Positions 1 to 4,722 of a DNA stretch of 5,854 nucleotides are shown piece after piece; position 1 is the stretch's first letter, and every line of letters begins with the position of its first letter. This stretch comes from JBATTK01 sp049670505 (GTDB lineage: Bacteria; Bacteroidota; Bacteroidia; Flavobacteriales; Flavobacteriaceae): assembly GCA_049670505.1 (NCBI GenBank), contig JBATTK010000049.1:1-5854 (forward strand), written 5' to 3'. The translations under genes were made by a program, and so were the position numbers. Below the pieces are notes generated by a model. It saw only the letters and a program-made list of their open reading frames with translations. It was not told the DNA's origin and did not search any database.

Positions 1-246
1 ATCCAGCATTTGTTTATGCCCACGCAGCGATTTTATAATTTCCGAGTTATTGTTTTTTAACGCATCCAATCGGTTTCGCAATACTTCAATTCGTTCATAT
101 AAGCTATATGTCCGAGGTTCACAGGTATAGCAACTTAATTTTTTGCTTAACTGGGCAAGATCCCTATTGTTGCGTTCCATTCTAACAATACATGTATTGC
201 TGTCCGTATATCTTGTAGTCGTGCTATCTAGATGAGTTGTTTTCAT
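1..246 (-). CDS. Hypothetical protein, C-terminal part cut off by the left window edge
   Basis: An open frame of 82 codons begins at an ATG (244-246) and runs without a stop to base 1, so the C-terminus is missing. I do not recognise the family. The visible protein is hydrophilic, with no signal peptide or membrane segment. It has a Cys-x2-Cys pair (SCYTC, about residues 46-50), followed by a charged, probably helical or coiled-coil stretch (LYERIEVLRNRLDALK, about residues 56-71). A second in-frame ATG lies at 178-180 (MERNNRDL), and a perfect 14-bp palindrome sits between the two candidate starts, so the true start is uncertain. The gene is divergent from the hibernation-factor gene across a 192-bp spacer. 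It is probably cytoplasmic. Confidence is moderate because the open frame is short and unfinished; the lack of stops and the protein-like composition support it. Confidence 0.55.
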   Translation of the reverse strand, partial: MKTTHLDSTTTRYTDSNTCIVRMERNNRDLAQLSKKLSCYTCEPRTYSLYERIEVLRNRLDALKNNNSEIIKSLRGHKQMLD

Positions 247-391
247 GTTCAGAAGGATTTAGGGTATATTGTTGAACTTAGCTGACCATTAAGTTACGAA
301 TAATATAAAAGCGAATCAATCATAAATATCGGAATATCAGACTTTAACATTTATTTTTCTTAAAATTGAAATATTCTTTAACTTAAACAAT

Positions 392-406
392 TAGGATATT
401 ATCCTA
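392..406. promoter_or_regulatory. Perfect 7-1-7 inverted repeat upstream of the hibernation-factor gene
   Basis: TAGGATA, a single T, then TATCCTA form a perfect inverted repeat that ends 32 bp before the ATG at 439. The surrounding spacer is about 80% A+T, and symmetry of this length with G/C positions inside it stands out. Its place suits an operator or a short mRNA-leader hairpin for the downstream gene. No clean TAnnTTTG -7 box was found nearby, so the promoter itself is not assigned. The regulatory role is inference. Confidence 0.35.
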
Positions 407-438
407 CACTTTTCTAATTTATAAGCAAATTACTATAC

Positions 439-741
439 ATGAACGTGAACTTTGAATACGATGGCGTAAAAGCCAGTAACCGATTGGAAATCCTTGCGGC
501 CCAGAAATTGGAAAAACTGTTCAATAAGTATCATTTTGTAATACGTGCAGATGTATTTTTAAAGACTGAAAACACCTCTTCTCCAGATACGGGAATGTGC
601 TGTAACATAAGATTAAGTGCTCCGGGTCCCAGACTTTTTGCGGAGGCTAGTAATGCTAGTTTTGAGGCCTCCATTGTGGAGTCGGTCAATGATCTGGACA
701 GGCAACTGAAAAAACGTAAGGAAAAAATGAAATCCTACTAA
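439..741 (+). CDS. hpf: Short-form ribosome hibernation-promoting factor (HPF/RaiA family)
   Basis: The 100-residue protein matches the S30AE/HPF family in length and layout. It starts with a beta strand (NVNFEYDGVKAS), followed by a helix (LEILAAQKLEKLFNKY, about 17-32), a strand (ADVFLKTEN), further strands (CNIRLSAPGPRLFAEAS), and a long C-terminal helix that ends in a strongly basic tail (DRQLKKRKEKMKSY). That tail closely resembles the RQLxKHKxKLK end of E. coli HPF. There is no C-terminal dimerisation domain, so it is a short form. Family members bind the decoding region of the 30S subunit in stationary phase and stop translation, usually aiding 100S dimer formation. It has its own upstream spacer with an inverted repeat and looks monocistronic. 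The closest alternative is the RaiA/YfiA subtype, which freezes 70S ribosomes; sequence alone does not separate the two firmly. Confidence 0.88.
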   Translation: MNVNFEYDGVKASNRLEILAAQKLEKLFNKYHFVIRADVFLKTENTSSPDTGMCCNIRLSAPGPRLFAEASNASFEASIVESVNDLDRQLKKRKEKMKSY

Positions 742-744
742 AAG

Positions 745-762
745 TTAATGGTCATCCATTAA
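745..762 (+). terminator. Possible stem-loop at the 3' end of the hpf transcript
   Basis: TTAATGG and CCATTAA are perfectly complementary around a TCAT loop, starting 4 bp after the hpf stop codon. The stem is AT-rich and no T run follows, so it does not meet the usual intrinsic-terminator pattern. It could protect a 3' end or be a weak terminator. Confidence 0.3.
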
Positions 763-831
763 TGGTTACATGTATTCCAATCCACGGTTAATTTTCACTT
801 ATAACAAAGCAATTTCATTGAAAGACTTTTA

Positions 832-953
832 GTTTCGAAAAAACTACTTGCTATTTGACCATGTGCCTTCAATACGATTGTTTTACGATCACTCAGGCAC
901 CCAAATAGGGTCATAGGGTAATCACCTATGTAAATCGTATCGAAATGACATAT
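832..953 (+). repeat. Structured extragenic repeat, copy A (REP-like, ~122 bp)
   Basis: This segment aligns almost without gaps to 2213-2335, sharing blocks such as CTATTTGACCATGTGCCTTC (one base different at the end region) and ATCGTATCGAAATGACATAT. It can fold into an arm with paired segments 852-857/902-907 and 863-868/895-900, capped by hairpin 876-881/885-890, followed by a second hairpin 912-917/925-930. Segments 868-878 and 934-944 are also complementary with one mismatch, giving an alternative closing stem. It carries no open frame and sits in a convergent spacer downstream of hpf. It behaves like a dispersed palindromic element. Confidence 0.75.
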
Positions 954-968
954 ATTCAGTTACCAGTT

Positions 969-1003
969 TTTCGTCTTTTATCTTTTGTCTTTTCTCCCTT
1001 GTC
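969..1003. repeat. Heptanucleotide tandem tract, consensus TTTTNTC, 5 units
   Basis: Five consecutive 7-bp units occur. The units at 976, 983 and 990 fit TTTTNTC exactly, while the first (969) and last (997) each differ slightly. The tract begins 15 bp after structured repeat copy A. Confidence 0.6.
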
Positions 1004-1020
1004 TTTGGAAAGATAGTATC

Positions 1021-1055
1021 CAGCTTCCGATTTACGGTTGTCAGTTATCCAACGG
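1021..1055. repeat. Degenerate heptanucleotide tract, C-[AG]-G-x-T type, about 4-5 units
   Basis: Units beginning at 1021, 1028, 1035, 1042 and 1049 each start with C and share a CGGTTGT/CAGTTAT-like pattern. Degeneracy is high, so the 7-bp period is suggestive rather than certain. Confidence 0.35.
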
Positions 1056-1068
1056 CAAAGCCCCACGA

Positions 1069-1095
1069 TCTACTGCCACTGCTTATTAGATACTG
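1069..1095. repeat. Degenerate tandem tract with TACTG/CACTG ends
   Basis: Units TCTACTG (1069-1075), CCACTG (1076-1081), CTTATTA (1082-1088) and GATACTG (1089-1095) are in near 7-bp phase, with one unit of 6 bp. The motif matches the clearer tract at 2538-2572 in the other convergent spacer. Confidence 0.4.
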
Positions 1096-1177
1096 CACAT
1101 TGGTTATGTTTATAAAGGAATTCCGTTCTTTATTTTTAAGCTTGTGAACTTTCAGTATAGTGGTTTAGCTTATATGT

Positions 1178-1528
1178 TCAATATTCTACATCATCCTGAA
1201 ATTGGGTACCGGCAATAGCTTTAGCCAAACGATTGGAAAAAGGCTGCCGATACAATTCCTTTAATAACTTCTTTTTTCTACGATTAGACATGTCCATAGT
1301 ATCCAAGATGGATTTCCCTTTTTGGATGGCTTCCATACGATTTCGTTTCAATTGAATACGCTCCTCTACGGACAAAACCATATCCGGTTCATATAGCTCC
1401 ATTAGTGTCCGTTTTTTAACCTCAATTTCGTTTTTCGGCCTTTTTGCAACTTCCTTTTGGGCCACAAGGTTTTCAAAGCACATAACTGAAAGGCAAAGCG
1501 AAAGCGCCCAAAGTGTTCTCCATTTCAT
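1178..1528 (-). CDS. Small exported basic protein of unknown function
   Basis: The 116-residue protein starts with a typical signal peptide: basic start MKWR, a hydrophobic core (about residues 5-18) and a likely cleavage site after LVAQ (residue 24), a common end in Bacteroidota exported proteins. The mature part of about 92 residues is very charged and probably helical, with several Arg/Lys clusters (NRRKKKLLKELYRQ, about 82-95) and an acidic end (QDDVEY). It has no cysteine after cleavage, no lipobox and no recognised domain, so no function is offered. It is likely periplasmic. It is divergent from the YceI-type gene across 150 bp and converges on hpf. Upstream on its strand, AATACTTTG (about 1553-1561) is a partial match to a -7 box, too weak to call. 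The gene is probably real because of the well-formed signal peptide and clear stop. Confidence 0.72.
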   Translation of the reverse strand: MKWRTLWALSLCLSVMCFENLVAQKEVAKRPKNEIEVKKRTLMELYEPDMVLSVEERIQLKRNRMEAIQKGKSILDTMDMSNRRKKKLLKELYRQPFSNRLAKAIAGTQFQDDVEY

Positions 1529-1575
1529 TGTAATATGCTATAGTGTCTTCTGCAAAGTATTAAATTTTATTGAAA

Positions 1576-1605
1576 ATCTAATAACTAAATACTTAAAAAT
1601 TAGAT
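1576..1605. promoter_or_regulatory. Inverted repeat in the divergent promoter region
   Basis: ATCTAAT (1576-1582) and ATTAGAT (1599-1605) are perfect inverted copies 16 nt apart, giving about two helical turns from centre to centre. The pair lies between the two divergent starts (1528 and 1679), a usual place for an operator shared by both genes. AT-richness makes chance symmetry possible. Confidence 0.25.
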
Positions 1606-1620
1606 CTTTAATAGCGTTTT

Positions 1621-1641
1621 TATGTATTTCGTCAATACATA
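1621..1641. promoter_or_regulatory. Perfect 8-5-8 inverted repeat over the putative -33 box of the YceI-type gene
   Basis: TATGTATT (1621-1628) and AATACATA (1634-1641) are perfect inverted copies with a 5-nt centre. The site covers the proposed -33 element (1627-1630), so a protein bound here would compete with the sigma factor. A related palindrome with the same half site (CAATACAT/ATGTATTG) occurs at 186-199. The operator role is inference. Confidence 0.4.
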
Positions 1642-1658
1642 TATTTAAGCTAACTTTG
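1627..1658 (+). promoter_or_regulatory. Putative Bacteroidota-type promoter for the YceI-family gene
   Basis: TAACTTTG at 1651-1658 matches the Bacteroidota -7 consensus TAnnTTTG exactly. TTTC at 1627-1630 is one base off the -33 consensus TTTG, and the 20-nt spacing is in the normal range. Transcription would begin around 1663-1667, leaving a leader of only 12-16 nt before the ATG at 1679. Confidence 0.55.
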
Positions 1659-1678
1659 GCCCCTTCAAAATAATAACA

Positions 1679-2188
1679 ATGAAGTCGTTTACCATTATTT
1701 TATTTCTCGCATTAGCTACCACAATTTTGGTTGCACAAAAAAAGCCACTCCTTACTAACGGACGGATAAGCTTTACTTTTATTTCCAAGGATGTTAGTGG
1801 AAGTATCGCAGGGTTTGAGTCCAAATCATACATTGATCTAGATAACCCATCCAATTCCAAATTTAAAGGTTCCGTAGCCGTTGAGACGCTAAAAACCGGT
1901 ATTTCCTTTAGGGACTGGCACTTAAAGGGCAGAAAATACTTTGTTGAAAAAGAATATCCTAGAATCACCTTTGAAAGTACGGAAGTAAAAAGTGATGGGG
2001 GTATTATAAAGGTGACCGGAAAATTGACCATAAAGGACATTTCCAAAACAACGCTTTTTCAGTTCCAACAAAAAGGAAAACAGCTCATAGGTACCACTAC
2101 CCTATATACTTCTGATTTTGGTATCGATATCAAGAAAAACAGAGCTGATAACAAAGTGACCGTAAAGATAGTATTGGATGTACCATAA
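1679..2188 (+). CDS. YceI-family exported lipid-binding-type protein
   Basis: The 169-residue protein has a signal peptide (MKSFTIILFLALATTILVAQ, cleavage after residue 20) and one YceI domain filling the rest. Family signatures are visible in order: a strand rich in Phe and Ser (RISFTFISKDVSGSIAGF, about 29-46), the D-x-x-x-P-x-x-S turn (LDNPSNSKFKGSVAVETLKTG; about 54-74), the RDWHLKGRKYF segment (78-88), YPRITFES (93-100), and VTGKLTIKDISK (112-123). YceI proteins form a lipocalin-like barrel that binds isoprenoid or other long amphipathic chains in the periplasm. The ligand here is not known. The gene stands alone with a short leader and a recognisable promoter. It converges on the polyketide/fatty-acid operon; a link to that operon's lipid product is possible but rests on position only. 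The start is fixed by the signal peptide. Confidence 0.88.
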   Translation: MKSFTIILFLALATTILVAQKKPLLTNGRISFTFISKDVSGSIAGFESKSYIDLDNPSNSKFKGSVAVETLKTGISFRDWHLKGRKYFVEKEYPRITFESTEVKSDGGIIKVTGKLTIKDISKTTLFQFQQKGKQLIGTTTLYTSDFGIDIKKNRADNKVTVKIVLDVP

Positions 2189-2212
2189 GATACGTTCAGT
2201 GCAACACTCTCG

Positions 2213-2335
2213 GTTTCCAAGAAACTATTTCCTATTTGACCATGTGCCTTCGATACGATCGCAAGCGATCACTCAGGCATCCAAGTACGGTCATTGAGTG
2301 ATTTTCGAATAGAAAATCGTATCGAAATGACATAT
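2213..2335 (+). repeat. Structured extragenic repeat, copy B (REP-like, ~122 bp)
   Basis: This is the second copy of the element at 832-953, in the same orientation, beginning 25 bp after the YceI-type stop. Pairings equivalent to copy A are kept although bases differ: 2233-2238/2282-2287 (one G·T), 2244-2249/2275-2280 (one G·T), hairpin 2257-2262/2265-2270 (GATCGC/GCGATC, perfect), and a second hairpin 2300-2306/2312-2318 (GATTTTC/GAAAATC). An 11-bp perfect alternative pairing joins 2249-2259 to 2316-2326 (TTCGATACGAT/ATCGTATCGAA). Confidence 0.75.
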
Positions 2336-2342
2336 CAGATCG

Positions 2343-2366
2343 AATAACTTAGTAATTCAATAACTT
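2343..2366. repeat. Octanucleotide tandem tract, 3 units
   Basis: AATAACTT (2343-2350) and AATAACTT (2359-2366) flank the related unit AGTAATTC (2351-2358). The tract starts 7 bp after structured repeat copy B, in the same relative place as the 7-bp tract after copy A. Confidence 0.4.
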
Positions 2367-2537
2367 TTTACAATTTCGTCCCTTACTTTTAAACCTGCGC
2401 ACTTTCCTATGATACCCTACACTGCTCTGCAAAGTTTACAACTTCGCGGCACTACCTACCCTTTAGTCACTCGTAACCGTACAAAGTCGAAAACTTTATA
2501 TAGCAAGCCGTTTGCAGTAAGTGGTATGTGACCTTTG

Positions 2538-2572
2538 TATACTGCATACTGTTCACCGAATACCGCCTACTG
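2538..2572. repeat. Heptanucleotide tandem tract, consensus NNTAC[TC]G, 5 units
   Basis: Units at 2538, 2545, 2552, 2559 and 2566 are all 7 bp long, and four of five end in TACTG or TACCG (CAGTA or CGGTA on the minus strand). The tract lies just downstream of the ACP gene on its strand. Confidence 0.6.
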
Positions 2573-2579
2573 CTGTGTT

Positions 2580-2852
2580 TTAGTTTTTATCCGATAGTTT
2601 TTTATCAATAATGTTCAGGGCATCGTTCACTGTTTGCATATCATCCATGTCCTCATTTTCCAGCATAATATCAAAAGCATCCTCTACATCGAGCACAATA
2701 TCTACCAGATTGGCCGAATTTATGTTCAGCTCGTTAATAAAATGGCTTTCTATGGATATGTTATCCACGGAAACGTCCTCGGGAAGATATATGGTAATGA
2801 TGTCCTTTAATTTTTGGTAACGTTCTTCTTTAGTCATAATAATTTTAATCAT
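2580..2852 (-). CDS. Acyl carrier protein of the polyketide/fatty-acid operon
   Basis: The 90-residue protein has the four-helix acyl carrier layout: helix I (KEERYQKLKDIITIYLP, about 8-24), the acidic loop (SIESHFINELNINSANLVD) with the phosphopantetheine serine at Ser46, helix II (ANLVDIVLDVEDAFDIML, 47-64), and a final helix (TVNDALNIIDKKL). It is strongly acidic, as expected. The attachment motif is Asn-Ser-Ala rather than the usual Asp-Ser-Leu, but helix II keeps the acidic partner-binding pattern. It would carry the chain between the ketosynthase, dehydratase and enoyl reductase encoded just upstream. It is the last gene of the operon. The ATG at 2850-2852 touches the 3' arm of a perfect 20-bp inverted repeat. 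A second ATG at 2835-2837 (MTKEERYQ), preceded by AT-rich sequence, is an equally good start and gives 85 residues. Confidence 0.88.
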   Translation of the reverse strand: MIKIIMTKEERYQKLKDIITIYLPEDVSVDNISIESHFINELNINSANLVDIVLDVEDAFDIMLENEDMDDMQTVNDALNIIDKKLSDKN

Positions 2853-2928
2853 TGAACTCGTTTAAACTTTTTGGATTGTAGCGAAAATCAGCATTTTTTA
2901 GCCAATTTAAAAAGTTTAAACGAGTTCA
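2853..2928 (-). repeat. Perfect 20-bp inverted repeat (stem-loop) between ketosynthase and ACP genes
   Basis: Bases 2853-2872 and 2909-2928 are exact inverted copies (arm begins TGAACTCG, centre GTTTAAAC, ends CTTTTT) around a 36-nt loop. On the mRNA the 5' arm contains the last codons and the TAA of the ketosynthase (2916-2918), and the 3' arm stops at the base before the ACP ATG at 2852. No U run follows, so it is not an intrinsic terminator. Possible roles are masking of the ACP start site, protection of the upstream mRNA 3' end after processing, or a cleavage site that sets ACP apart from the rest of the operon. Each arm has the self-complementary octamer GTTTAAAC. Confidence 0.85.
2862..2894 (-). 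CDS. Possible 10-codon leader ORF in the stem-loop before ACP
   Basis: An ATG at 2892-2894 inside the loop, preceded by an A-rich stretch (GGCTAAAAA), opens a frame reading MLIFATIQKV that ends at TAA (2862-2864) within the 3' arm, 9 nt before the ACP ATG. A ribosome translating it would open the stem and could hand over to the ACP start by coupling. Chance frames of this length are common, so this is a hypothesis. Confidence 0.2.
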   Translation of the reverse strand: MLIFATIQKV

Positions 2929-4196
2929 TTATATGCGCTAAAAATAACACAAGCATTTACATCGCCAAAACCAAAACTGGCCTTTGCTATAATTTTTGGC
3001 GTGTAGACCATGGTTTCCATCGGTATTTTAGACGGATCCGTTATTTTTAAGATTTCTGGATGAAGATCCTTGCAGTTTATATTTCCGAACAACTGTCCCT
3101 CCTTTAGTTGCAATACGGCACCCACGCATTCTATACTGCCCGCTGCCGCCAAACAATGTCCTACCATACCCTTAAAAGAGTTGACATATGGAAAATTGGT
3201 TCCGGAACGTTCCAATGCGTCACTCCAGTTCTGTATCTCTAGGGTATCTTTCGCCGTAGCCGTTAAATGTCCATTGATAACATCCACATCGGATGTATGG
3301 ATACCCGAATTATCCACTGCCGCTATGATACATCGTTTTACCGCTTCGCTATTGGGCGCGGTCATACTTCCGTCTCCACGTTGTCCGCCACTATTAACCG
3401 CTCCCCCTAAAACTTCGGCATATATTTTTGCGCCGCGTTCAAGGGCACTTTCCAAGTATTCCAATACTATGGCCCCTGCCCCGCTCCCGGGAACAAATCC
3501 GGCTGCGGAAGCGCTCATGGGCCTACTGGCCTCGGAAGGTCTGTCATTGTATTGCCTTGGTAGAATCCGCATAGCGTCGAAACCTCCCCACACATAAGGA
3601 CCACTATCACTACAGCTTCCCGCTACCATCCTAGAGGCTTTTCCTGAAGCTATGCGCTCATAAGCCATCAATACGCCTTCTGTCCCGGTAGTGCAGGCAG
3701 AAGAATTGGTGGTAACCTGATTCCCACATCCCAAAATTCCGCCCAAATATGCACTTATACCGCTGGCCATGGTCTGAATCACAGTAGTGCTGCCCAATCT
3801 ACGTGTATTTCCGGCATCAACTAAATGAATGGATTCCCTAAATTTATCTACGCCCAAAATACCGGTACCAAAAATGACTCCACTATCCCAATCCGGTCGT
3901 TCGTTCGGTGCCAGGAATAAACCGGCATCCTTCCATGCATCTACACCCGCTATTACCCCGTAGATGATACCACTTGCATTTAATCCTCGTAATTGTAAGG
4001 GTGTAAAGTATTTGTTTATATGTTCTTGCTCAAGTGACGGCTTTCCAGCAATTTGACATCCAAATTTTAAATTCGATAATTCTTGATGAAACGCAATACC
4101 GCTAATTCCATTTTTTAGGGCATGGGTAAAATCCGGGATGTTTGTTCCGTTCGGTGCGCAAACACCTAGACCGGTTATAACGACACGTCTATTCAT
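2916..4196 (-). CDS. Beta-ketoacyl-ACP synthase (FabF-like, KAS II type)
   Basis: The 426-residue protein is a full-length thiolase-fold condensing enzyme, close to the usual ~410-420. The start MNRRVVITGLGVCAPNG is the classic KAS beginning. The active-site nucleophile is Cys168 in TTNSSACTTGTEG; the two histidines are His310 (NGHLTATAKDTLE) and His347 (GMVGHCLAAAGSIE), with Lys342 in SFKG; the glycine-rich end is SFGFGDVNA (408-416), with Asp-Val where GGT is usual. Since Cys and both His are present, it should be catalytic and not a chain-length factor. It would condense malonyl-ACP with acyl-ACP to extend the chain. Its ATG overlaps the dehydratase stop by 8 nt (ATGAATAG), indicating translational coupling, and its stop lies within the large inverted repeat before the ACP gene. 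It shares less with housekeeping FabF than expected, which suggests a specialised role; this is inference. Confidence 0.9.
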   Translation of the reverse strand: MNRRVVITGLGVCAPNGTNIPDFTHALKNGISGIAFHQELSNLKFGCQIAGKPSLEQEHINKYFTPLQLRGLNASGIIYGVIAGVDAWKDAGLFLAPNERPDWDSGVIFGTGILGVDKFRESIHLVDAGNTRRLGSTTVIQTMASGISAYLGGILGCGNQVTTNSSACTTGTEGVLMAYERIASGKASRMVAGSCSDSGPYVWGGFDAMRILPRQYNDRPSEASRPMSASAAGFVPGSGAGAIVLEYLESALERGAKIYAEVLGGAVNSGGQRGDGSMTAPNSEAVKRCIIAAVDNSGIHTSDVDVINGHLTATAKDTLEIQNWSDALERSGTNFPYVNSFKGMVGHCLAAAGSIECVGAVLQLKEGQLFGNINCKDLHPEILKITDPSKIPMETMVYTPKIIAKASFGFGDVNACVIFSAYNELV

Positions 4197-4629
4197 GGGT
4201 ATCCGATTTTAACATTCCCGCAATAACACCTTTACAGACCAATTCACCTTTGGCATTATGCATTTTAACCTCGCATTTTAATTTGTGAAATCTAAAATAG
4301 ATTTTCTTAGCGTTGACCAGAACTTTTTCATTAGGATAAACCGGTAGGTAAAACTCCATTTCGGAGCTGCTCAGTGCAATTTTTAAACCTGAACTATCCT
4401 TTGCCTTTAGTATAAACAGGCCTAAACAGACCAAGCCTATTTGAGCGCAACATTCCGTTAGGATCACCCCTGGTGTTACCGGATTCCCCTTAAAGTGCCC
4501 TTGGTAAAAGTCCAGGGTTTCTTTAAATGTATAACTGCCAAGGACACTGTTCTCATCTAGATGCTCCAATGTATCTACAAATAGGAAGGGCGAGGAATAC
4601 GGTAATTGATCTATTATCTTTTTATGCAT
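4189..4629 (-). CDS. 3-hydroxyacyl-ACP dehydratase, FabZ-like hotdog protein
   Basis: The 146-residue protein has the FabZ arrangement. LPYSSPFLFVDTLEHL (9-24) matches the LPHRxPFLLVDxV start. YQGHFKGNPVTPGVILTECCAQIG (42-65) matches the FPGHFPxxPxxPGVLxxEAxAQ signature, with catalytic His45 and Glu59 spaced 14 residues apart as in E. coli FabZ (His54/Glu68). The later part (SSSEMEFYLPVYPNEKVLV) fits the hotdog strand that carries F/RF..PV.PGD-like residues. It should remove water from 3-hydroxyacyl-ACP to give trans-2-enoyl-ACP, feeding the enoyl reductase encoded upstream. It starts 93 bp after that gene's stop; AAGGA about 8 nt before the ATG is a fair Shine-Dalgarno site, rare for this group. 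It overlaps the ketosynthase by 8 nt. A non-dehydratase hotdog role (thioesterase) is less likely given the intact pair. Confidence 0.86.
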   Translation of the reverse strand: MHKKIIDQLPYSSPFLFVDTLEHLDENSVLGSYTFKETLDFYQGHFKGNPVTPGVILTECCAQIGLVCLGLFILKAKDSSGLKIALSSSEMEFYLPVYPNEKVLVNAKKIYFRFHKLKCEVKMHNAKGELVCKGVIAGMLKSDTHE

Positions 4630-4722
4630 ACTTGTCCTTAAAACTTTAGCTATTTTACTAAAACTTGGAATCTTTGCGGTCCCTTATCACAATTTTCTCT
4701 CAAAGGGAGAGGGCCAATATAC
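4630..4722 (-). other. 93-bp intra-operon spacer with small inverted repeats
   Basis: This is the widest gap visible in the operon. TCCCTT (4680-4685) and AAGGGA (4703-4708) are inverted copies, and CTCTC/GAGAG (about 4697-4712) can form a competing small hairpin. The GGCCCTCTCCCTTTGAGAG string on the minus strand resembles degenerate CT-rich extragenic palindromes seen in Bacteroidota. No TAnnTTTG promoter box was found. Confidence 0.3.

Larger units (their letters stand above)
742..1177. other. 436-bp convergent spacer with hairpin, structured repeat and short tandem tracts
   Basis: No coding frame here looks real. In order it holds a 7-bp hairpin just after the hpf stop (745-762), copy A of the ~122-bp structured repeat (832-953), three tracts of 7-bp tandem units (969-1003, 1021-1055, 1069-1095), and a weak stem with a bulge (1112-1133) followed by five T residues on the plus strand. 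The two flanking genes converge on it. No canonical GC-rich terminator is present. Confidence 0.6.
2189..2579. other. 391-bp convergent spacer with structured repeat and tandem tracts
   Basis: No plausible gene is seen. It contains copy B of the structured repeat (2213-2335), an 8-bp tandem tract (2343-2366), about 170 bp of unassigned sequence with only small stems (for example AAAGT/ACTTT flanking CGAAA near 2485-2500), and a 7-bp tandem tract (2538-2572) ending 7 bp before the ACP stop codon. No clear U-tailed terminator serves either flanking gene. Confidence 0.6.

Noticed and set aside
1112..1137. Terminator-like stem with T run on the plus strand
   Set aside because: The stem is AT-rich, has a bulge, and is nearly 400 bp from the hpf stop; on the minus strand it has no U tail for the converging gene.
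1645..2046. 133-codon open frame on the minus strand
   Set aside because: It lies antisense to the YceI-type gene, which has a signal peptide and family motifs; the antisense product has no recognisable features.
832..2335. CRISPR array or insertion-sequence ends
   Set aside because: There are only two long diverged copies 1.4 kb apart with ordinary genes between them; there are no regular spacers and no transposase gene.
2611..2820. 69-codon open frame on the plus strand
   Set aside because: It is antisense to the ACP gene; the Ser/Met-rich product is a shadow of the Asp/Ile-rich ACP codons.
2853..2928. Intrinsic terminator inside the operon
   Set aside because: The stem is long but no U run follows the 3' arm on either strand, and the ACP gene directly follows; termination here would cut off a needed partner gene.
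3070..3597. 175-codon open frame on the plus strand
   Set aside because: It is antisense to the well-supported ketosynthase gene and its Pro/Ala/Ser-rich product looks like a shadow of the coding strand.
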